The notes beneath the pieces were generated by a model, which had not been told where the DNA came from, did not search any database, and saw only the letters and a program-made list of their open reading frames with translations. A DNA stretch of 5,077 nt, from NCBI GenBank assembly GCA_905200265.1, contig CAJKJS010000135.1, positions 1 to 5,077 of the forward strand. Reading direction: 5' to 3'. Both the position numbers and the translations under genes were made by a program. The DNA comes from an uncultured Oscillospiraceae bacterium. Lineage in GTDB: Bacteria; Bacillota; Clostridia; Oscillospirales; Acutalibacteraceae. Numbering within the stretch: the stretch's first letter is position 1; each line of letters begins with the position of its first letter. Positions 5,075-5,077 of the stretch are shown here, piece after piece.

Positions 5075-5077
5075 GTT

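Overview
This window looks like chromosomal DNA from a moderately GC-rich Firmicute, probably a Clostridia-type organism. The reasons are a T-box leader, very strong AGGAGG ribosome binding sites, long U-tailed intrinsic terminators, and a MerR/GyrI-type regulator of a kind common in Clostridia. The genus cannot be fixed from the sequence alone. All genes are on the + strand, and I see no tRNA, rRNA, CRISPR array or complete mobile element.

Layout. Positions 1-45 hold nothing I recognise. A near-consensus sigma-A promoter (46-74) drives a T-box leader (about 81-388). Its likely specifier codon is ATC (isoleucine), it carries a canonical T-box bulge sequence (about 301-316), and it ends in an 18-bp intrinsic terminator (343-388). 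An imperfect inverted repeat (399-453) lies between that terminator and the first gene. The operon follows: ilvB (524-2194, acetolactate synthase large subunit), ilvN (2210-2701, small regulatory subunit) and ilvA (2724-3914, threonine ammonia-lyase of the ~400-residue, one-ACT-domain type). A 20-bp terminator (3930-3973) closes it. A separate unit begins almost at once: a promoter with a 19-bp spacer (3976-4006), then a MerR-family regulator with a GyrI-like effector-binding domain (4026-4997). The last 80 bases are noncoding, with two small hairpins and no identified gene.

How it works together. IlvA converts threonine to 2-oxobutyrate. IlvBN condenses 2-oxobutyrate with pyruvate-derived hydroxyethyl-TPP to give 2-aceto-2-hydroxybutyrate. 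The operon therefore holds the first two committed steps of isoleucine synthesis. An isoleucine-reading T-box would switch it on when uncharged tRNA-Ile builds up. IlvBN also makes acetolactate for valine and leucine, but ilvC, ilvD and leu genes are absent here, so the rest of the pathway must be encoded elsewhere. The MerR gene is insulated by the terminator and has its own promoter; nothing in the sequence ties it to amino-acid synthesis.

I did not find a convincing undescribed system. The points most worth a second look are the isoleucine-entry gene set under one T-box, the duplicated ribosome-binding block ahead of ilvB and ilvN, the extra inverted repeat after the T-box terminator, and the MerR promoter whose predicted transcript starts at its own Shine-Dalgarno sequence.
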